A stretch of 64,000 nucleotides of DNA from an archaeon (lineage in GTDB: Archaea; Micrarchaeota; Micrarchaeia; Norongarragalinales; UBA97), in contig JAGVFW010000004.1 in assembly GCA_020057405.1 (NCBI GenBank), forward strand, positions 62,001 to 126,000. The letters are read 5' to 3'. Below are positions 59,920-64,000 of this stretch, piece after piece (position 1 is the stretch's first letter; each line of letters opens with the position of its first letter). The notes under the pieces were generated by a model. The model had not been told where the DNA came from. It did not search any database and was given only the letters and a program-made list of their open reading frames with translations. The translations under genes were made by a program, and so were the position numbers.

Positions 59920-60713
59920 AGGCAATCATCCTTGCCGCAGGCAGGGGCACGCGCTTGGGCGATTACGCAAAAGGAATGCCGAAAGCCATGCTCGATTTTG
60001 CAGGCAAGCCCCTGCTTGCAACGCAGCTGAAGGTGCTCCGCGCTGCAGGCGTCAATGACATTACGGTCGTCACGGGTTTTGCCTCCAAAAAAATTGCCTT
60101 TGATGGCGTAAATTACGTCCATAACCCTGATTTTGCGACAACTAACATGGTGGAATCACTCATCGTTGCGCGCGATGAGCTAAAGGCCGGGGCACTCGTG
60201 TGCTATGGCGACATAATCTACGAGCCTAGGGTGCTAAAGGCAGTGATGAAGGCAAAGGCCGACGCCGTAGTTGCAGTTGACTACGACTATCTCGACTATT
60301 GGAAGGCAAGGCTTGGGGACGAATGGGAAAATGACACTGAATCCCTGCGGGTCGTAAACGGCAAAATTACCGAACTAGGCGGGTCAAACCCGTCGGCCAA
60401 GGAGCGGCAATGCCGTTACGTCGGGCTCCTCAAGTTCTCTGCAAACGGGGCAAAGTTGTTGCTTGAGACGTACTACGCTGAAAAGCGGCGCCATTGGGAA
60501 TCCGAGAAGCCTTGGCTTAACTCTCCGTCATTCAAGCAGGCATTCATGACCGACCTGCTAAACGCGTTTATCGCGCGGGGCAATGAAGTCAGGCCAGTGG
60601 AGATAGAGCGCGGGTGGATGGAGTTTGACACTGCTGATGACTATGAAAAGGCAAGCGCGTGGCTGGCTGATGGCAGCATCAAGCGCTTTTTCGACCCACG
60701 GACGCTGGCGTGA
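59916..60713 (+). CDS. CTP:phosphoglutamine cytidylyltransferase (Cj1416-like)
   Basis: 265 aa from a TTG that overlaps the previous stop (TTGA). Nucleotidyltransferase signature 'AIILAAGRGTRLGDYAKGMPKAML' at the start, 'VCYGDIIYE' for the metal-binding Asp, and 'RGWMEFDTADDYEKA' near the end. In Campylobacter the homologous enzyme joins CMP from CTP to gamma-glutamyl phosphate amide. A sugar-1-phosphate nucleotidyltransferase is the alternative by sequence alone; context favours the former. Confidence 0.8.
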   Translation: MKAIILAAGRGTRLGDYAKGMPKAMLDFAGKPLLATQLKVLRAAGVNDITVVTGFASKKIAFDGVNYVHNPDFATTNMVESLIVARDELKAGALVCYGDIIYEPRVLKAVMKAKADAVVAVDYDYLDYWKARLGDEWENDTESLRVVNGKITELGGSNPSAKERQCRYVGLLKFSANGAKLLLETYYAEKRRHWESEKPWLNSPSFKQAFMTDLLNAFIARGNEVRPVEIERGWMEFDTADDYEKASAWLADGSIKRFFDPRTLA

Positions 60714-60727
60714 TAGGCTGGACGGGG

Positions 60728-60738
60728 TTTAAAAGGAT
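60728..60738 (+). promoter_or_regulatory. TATA box upstream of the carbamoyltransferase genes
   Basis: GGTTTAAAAGG lies about 22–30 nt before the ATG at 60759 in a 45-nt gap, so the carbamoyltransferases may have their own leaderless transcript. Confidence 0.45.
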
Positions 60739-60758
60739 TTTCTGGCCCAACTAAGTTT

Positions 60759-62489
60759 ATGAACATACTCGGCGTCTACCCCGTTTGGGGCCACGACACC
60801 TGCGCGGCAATAATCAAGGACGGCAGGCTAGTCGCGGCTGCGGAGGAAGAGCGCTTCACCCGCCACAAGCACGCCCTGCCGCGGCCCCATAGCATGACGA
60901 ACATGATTGACCAGTCCGTCGAGCCCTCGTTTCACTCAATAAAATTCTGCCTCGACTACGCGGGCCTCACCATGGACGACATTGACGCAATTGCAGTGCC
61001 TTGGAACCCCGACCTCATCGTCAAGCAAAACTTTACCAGCGGCTCAAGGCTCATTCCAGAACTCGCCGCAAAGGCGCTCATGCTGCCCGCGGGACGGCTT
61101 TGGCGCTACAAGAAACTCTTCCGCAAGGGCGCGTCACTAAAGCAGGCGCTCTACTACGACTTTTTCATGGAACCATCGCTCTCGGGATATTCGAGCCTTC
61201 CTGAAATAAGGTATTACGAGCACCACCGCGCCCACGCCGCGACCGCTTTCTACGCGTCAGGATTCGAGAACGCGGCGGTCGTGACTGCAGATGGAGCGGG
61301 AGAGTCAAACGCAACAGTCGCCTGGCACGGGAAGGGAAACACGCTAACTAAACTCCGCGAGAAAATGAAGGACCAGTCAATAGGCAATTTCTACACGCTC
61401 GCCACCGAATACCTCAACATGGGCTACGGTGCCGAAGGAAAGACAATGGGCCTCTCGCCCTACGGCAAGCCCAACGCCAAAATCAGGGAAAAACTCCTCC
61501 GCAGGCTTAACCCGGAAACGGGCGACTGGTACGAAGGCAAGCTTGAGACCCTAAACGAGGCTGAAATGGGCTTTCCAGCGCGCACCAACCAGGCGGTTAC
61601 TTCGCCGCCCTATAGCGACCTTGCCTACGAGGCAGAGGAGATTCTTGAGGCGGCGATGGTGAAAGTGGCCAAGTGGACGGTGGAGGCTACGGGAGAAAGC
61701 AAGGTCTGCGTGGCAGGCGGCGTCGGGTTAAGCTGCACGACAAACTCGCGCATCATCAACGCGGGCTTTGCAGACGACATATTCATCTTCCCGGCAGCAA
61801 ACGACGGCGGCACCGCAATTGGGGCGGCCCTTGAATGCGCCGCCGAAATGGGGGAGAAAGTCAAGTTCAAATTCGAGCACGCTTACTGGGGCCCCGAGTA
61901 CTCTGACGCGCAAATTGAAGTTGCGCTAAAGCAGAGCAACGCGAGGTTTGAAGAAACAACTGACCCCGGCGGGGCAGCTGCAGACCTGATTGCAAAAGGA
62001 AAAGTAATCGGCTGGTTCCAAGGCAGGATGGAAATCGGCCCCCGCGCGCTTGGGAACCGAAGCATCCTGGCAGACCCGACGCGCACAGACGCGTGGGAAA
62101 AAGTGAATGAAATCAAGCTGCGGGAAAGGTGGAGGCCGCTCGCTCCAAGCATGCTTTACGAGGCCAAAGACGAGTACCTGGAAAACGCGCGCGACTCACC
62201 CTTCATGATACTCGCATTCCAAGTACCGAAAGAAAAACACAAGGAAATCCCGGCGGTCGTACACGTCGACGGCAGCACCCGACCGCAAACCGTCAAGAAG
62301 ACGACCAACGAAAAATACTGGAACCTAATCAAAAAACTCGAGCAAAACAACGGCACGCCAGTCACACTGAACACCAGCTTCAATGTCGGGCCGGAACCAA
62401 TCGTCTGCACGCCAAAAGACGCGCTGCGAACGTTCTTCACATCCCAGCTTGACGCAATCGTAATCGGGAACTACGTGCTAGAAAAGTGA
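60759..62489 (+). CDS. Carbamoyltransferase (NodU/CmcH family), copy 1
   Basis: 576 aa. N-terminal ASKHA-type (Kae1-like) domain: 'HDTCAAIIKDGRLVAAAEEERFTRHKH', 'YYEHHRAHAATAFYASGF', 'ADGAGE'. C-terminal domain: 'WFQGRMEIGPRALGNRSILADP'. This family moves carbamoyl from carbamoyl phosphate through carbamoyl-AMP to sugars, antibiotics or lipid-linked glycans. A surface glycan is likely by context. It is tandem with a paralogue, sharing near-identical DNA in the 3' third. Confidence 0.92.
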   Translation: MNILGVYPVWGHDTCAAIIKDGRLVAAAEEERFTRHKHALPRPHSMTNMIDQSVEPSFHSIKFCLDYAGLTMDDIDAIAVPWNPDLIVKQNFTSGSRLIPELAAKALMLPAGRLWRYKKLFRKGASLKQALYYDFFMEPSLSGYSSLPEIRYYEHHRAHAATAFYASGFENAAVVTADGAGESNATVAWHGKGNTLTKLREKMKDQSIGNFYTLATEYLNMGYGAEGKTMGLSPYGKPNAKIREKLLRRLNPETGDWYEGKLETLNEAEMGFPARTNQAVTSPPYSDLAYEAEEILEAAMVKVAKWTVEATGESKVCVAGGVGLSCTTNSRIINAGFADDIFIFPAANDGGTAIGAALECAAEMGEKVKFKFEHAYWGPEYSDAQIEVALKQSNARFEETTDPGGAAADLIAKGKVIGWFQGRMEIGPRALGNRSILADPTRTDAWEKVNEIKLRERWRPLAPSMLYEAKDEYLENARDSPFMILAFQVPKEKHKEIPAVVHVDGSTRPQTVKKTTNEKYWNLIKKLEQNNGTPVTLNTSFNVGPEPIVCTPKDALRTFFTSQLDAIVIGNYVLEK

Positions 62490-62496
62490 TTTGAAA

Positions 62497-64000
62497 ATGG
62501 CTAACGTACTCGGCATTTGCGTTGCTTCGGAAGTCCAGGAACGGCATGATACTGGCGCCGCTCTAGTCAAGGACGGCAAGCTCATTGCGGCGGTTGAGGA
62601 AGAGCGCTTCACGCGCAAGAAGCACGAAACGGCCCCGCCCGTGCTCTCGGTAAAGTACTGCCTTGCGGCGGGTGGCCTGACGATGGATGACATCGACGGC
62701 ATTGCAATCATGTGGCGCGACGTGCAGGCGCCTTATGCGGATGTGCTAAACGCAGTTCTGCGCTACAACAAGGCCAAAAACGTGCTTTTGCGCAAGCTCG
62801 GCACTGACTTGAAGAAACTTGCTGGCGGCTACCGCGACCCGCAGCTTGACTTCCTGCGCGAATACAGCCGCTCGCCTCCAGTCACTTACTACGAACACCA
62901 CTTGACGCACGCCGCGACTGCTTTCTACCCGTCGGGCTTCAAAGACGCGGCGATAGTGACTGTCGACGGCACAGGCGAGTGGAACTCGACAGTCGCTTGG
63001 AAGGGCGGCGCCGACGGCATCACAAAACTAAAGGAAAAGCCCAACTCGCAGTCGCTCGGATTCTTTTACTCGGCAGTGACAAAGCACATCCGCATGGGAA
63101 GCCAGGCCGAAGGAAAGACCATGGGCCTGGCGCCGTACGGCAAGCACGACCCCGACATCTACTCGCGGCTTACCAACTTTATCAACCCGAACAAGGGCGA
63201 ATGGTACGAGGGCGCGACGACACGCGACATCAACCAGGCCGACCTCGGCTTTCCCCAACGGCTTGATTCTGAAAAAGCCACTAGCGAAAAGTACGCCAAC
63301 CTCGCCTACAACGCGCAGGAAATCCTAGAAGAGGCGCTCCTAAAAGTTTCCAAGTGGACGGTTGACGAAACCGGTTGCAAAAACATCTGCCTCTCTGGCG
63401 GAGTTGCGCTAAACTGCACGACGAACTCGCGCATCATCAACGCGGGCTTTGCGGATGACATTTTCATCTTCCCGGCAGCAAACGACGGCGGCACCGCAAT
63501 TGGGGCGGCGCTCCAGCTTGCTGAAGAACTTGGAGACAAGACGGCATTCCGGATGGAAAGCCCATACTGGGGCCCCGAATTCACCGACGAGCAAATTGAG
63601 GAAGCACTCAAGGAAAGCGGCGCGACCTTTGAAGAGACTGGCGACCCAAGTGGTTCTGCGGCGGACCTTATTGCAAAAGGCAAAATCATTTGCTGGTTCC
63701 AAGGCAGGATGGAAATCGGCCCCCGCGCGCTTGGGAACCGCAGCATCCTGGCAGACCCGACGCGCACAGACGTGTGGGAGCGCGTAAACGAGGTGAAGCT
63801 GCGCGAACAATGGCGGCCGCTCGCTCCAAGCATGCTCTACGAGGCCAAAGACGAGTACCTAGAAAACGCGCGCGACTCACCCTTCATGATACTCGCATTC
63901 CAAGTGCCAAAAAACAAGCACAAGGAAATCCCGGCGGTCGTACACGTCGACGGCAGCACCCGACCGCAAACCGTCAAGAAGACGACCAACGAAAAATACT
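62497..64000 (+). CDS. Carbamoyltransferase (NodU/CmcH family), copy 2 (runs off the edge)
   Basis: 501 codons visible, start ATG at 62497, 7 nt after copy 1. Same domain order: 'RHDTGAALVKDGKLIAAVEEERFTRKKH', 'YYEHHLTHAATAFYPSGF', 'VDGTGE', 'WFQGRMEIGPRALGNRSILADP'. N-terminal halves of the two copies differ clearly, while the 3' part is almost identical at the DNA level, ending in an 82-base identical run at the window edge. Substrate unknown; two sites or two positions of one glycan are possible. Confidence 0.92.
   Translation, partial: MANVLGICVASEVQERHDTGAALVKDGKLIAAVEEERFTRKKHETAPPVLSVKYCLAAGGLTMDDIDGIAIMWRDVQAPYADVLNAVLRYNKAKNVLLRKLGTDLKKLAGGYRDPQLDFLREYSRSPPVTYYEHHLTHAATAFYPSGFKDAAIVTVDGTGEWNSTVAWKGGADGITKLKEKPNSQSLGFFYSAVTKHIRMGSQAEGKTMGLAPYGKHDPDIYSRLTNFINPNKGEWYEGATTRDINQADLGFPQRLDSEKATSEKYANLAYNAQEILEEALLKVSKWTVDETGCKNICLSGGVALNCTTNSRIINAGFADDIFIFPAANDGGTAIGAALQLAEELGDKTAFRMESPYWGPEFTDEQIEEALKESGATFEETGDPSGSAADLIAKGKIICWFQGRMEIGPRALGNRSILADPTRTDVWERVNEVKLREQWRPLAPSMLYEAKDEYLENARDSPFMILAFQVPKNKHKEIPAVVHVDGSTRPQTVKKTTNEKY

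Noticed and set aside
1-64000. CRISPR arrays, cas genes or insertion sequences
   Set aside because: No regularly spaced direct repeats, Cas-like proteins, transposases or terminal repeats of an IS were seen.

Overview
This window is archaeal, gene-dense and GC-rich. It carries a split RNA polymerase B (B'' and B'), Rpo5, the exosome–proteasome superoperon, RNase P proteins, aRF1, FttA/aCPSF1, 20S proteasome alpha and beta, a thermosome, a translin homologue, TATA-box promoters, intron-bearing tRNAs and an S-layer protein with a methanococcal-type N-terminus. The small compact genes, a C-terminally short eL15 and many orphan secreted proteins fit a free-living-capable DPANN or early euryarchaeal lineage (Diapherotrites/Micrarchaeota-like). 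I cannot fix the lineage from sequence alone.

Layout. 1–2.1 kb: rpoB'/rpoB''/rpoH on the minus strand. 2–9.4 kb: small membrane proteins, a haem-type ferric-reductase-like protein, a VIT/CCC1 transporter, an aquaporin, a LAGLIDADG endonuclease next to a tRNA-Asp with a non-canonical intron, tRNA-Tyr (intron) and tRNA-Pro. 9.4–15.4 kb: one long minus-strand information superoperon, eL15–rpp30–XTPase–pop5 then psmA–SBDS–rrp4–rrp41–rrp42–eL43. 15.5–34.2 kb: a sulfur-carrier/TtuA pair, uL16, PEP synthase, UMP kinase, translin, SerRS, aRF1, a GTP-dependent dephospho-CoA kinase, an AK6-like kinase, FttA, psmB and an FKBP. 34.3–39.5 kb: the S-layer gene, a gene-free stretch of about 0.8 kb with a candidate structured RNA, and a DsbA-like protein plus a four-helix CxxC membrane protein. 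39.5–50.5 kb: tRNAs, a SpoT-like HD protein, Pgi, thermosome, MetRS, cyclophilin and orphan secreted proteins.

50.6–64 kb is the accessory island and the most notable part. A flippase, a sulfotransferase-fold protein, a methyltransferase and a 3'-nucleotidase-like phosphatase lead into four translationally coupled genes. These match, in family and set, Campylobacter jejuni Cj1415–Cj1418: CDP-amidate kinase, L-glutamine kinase, gamma-glutamyl-CDP-amidate hydrolase and CTP:phosphoglutamine cytidylyltransferase. In Campylobacter this set builds the O-methyl phosphoramidate donor for capsule. The window therefore appears to encode an archaeal phosphoramidate surface-modification pathway, followed by two tandem carbamoyltransferases with a gene-conversion-like 3' tract. 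By simple annotation the genes would be misread as sulfation (cysC, cysQ, sulfotransferase).

Also notable is a family of large palindromic intergenic elements found at the 3' ends of both tRNA-Pro genes and the thermosome gene, with a related core inside the candidate RNA near the S-layer gene.
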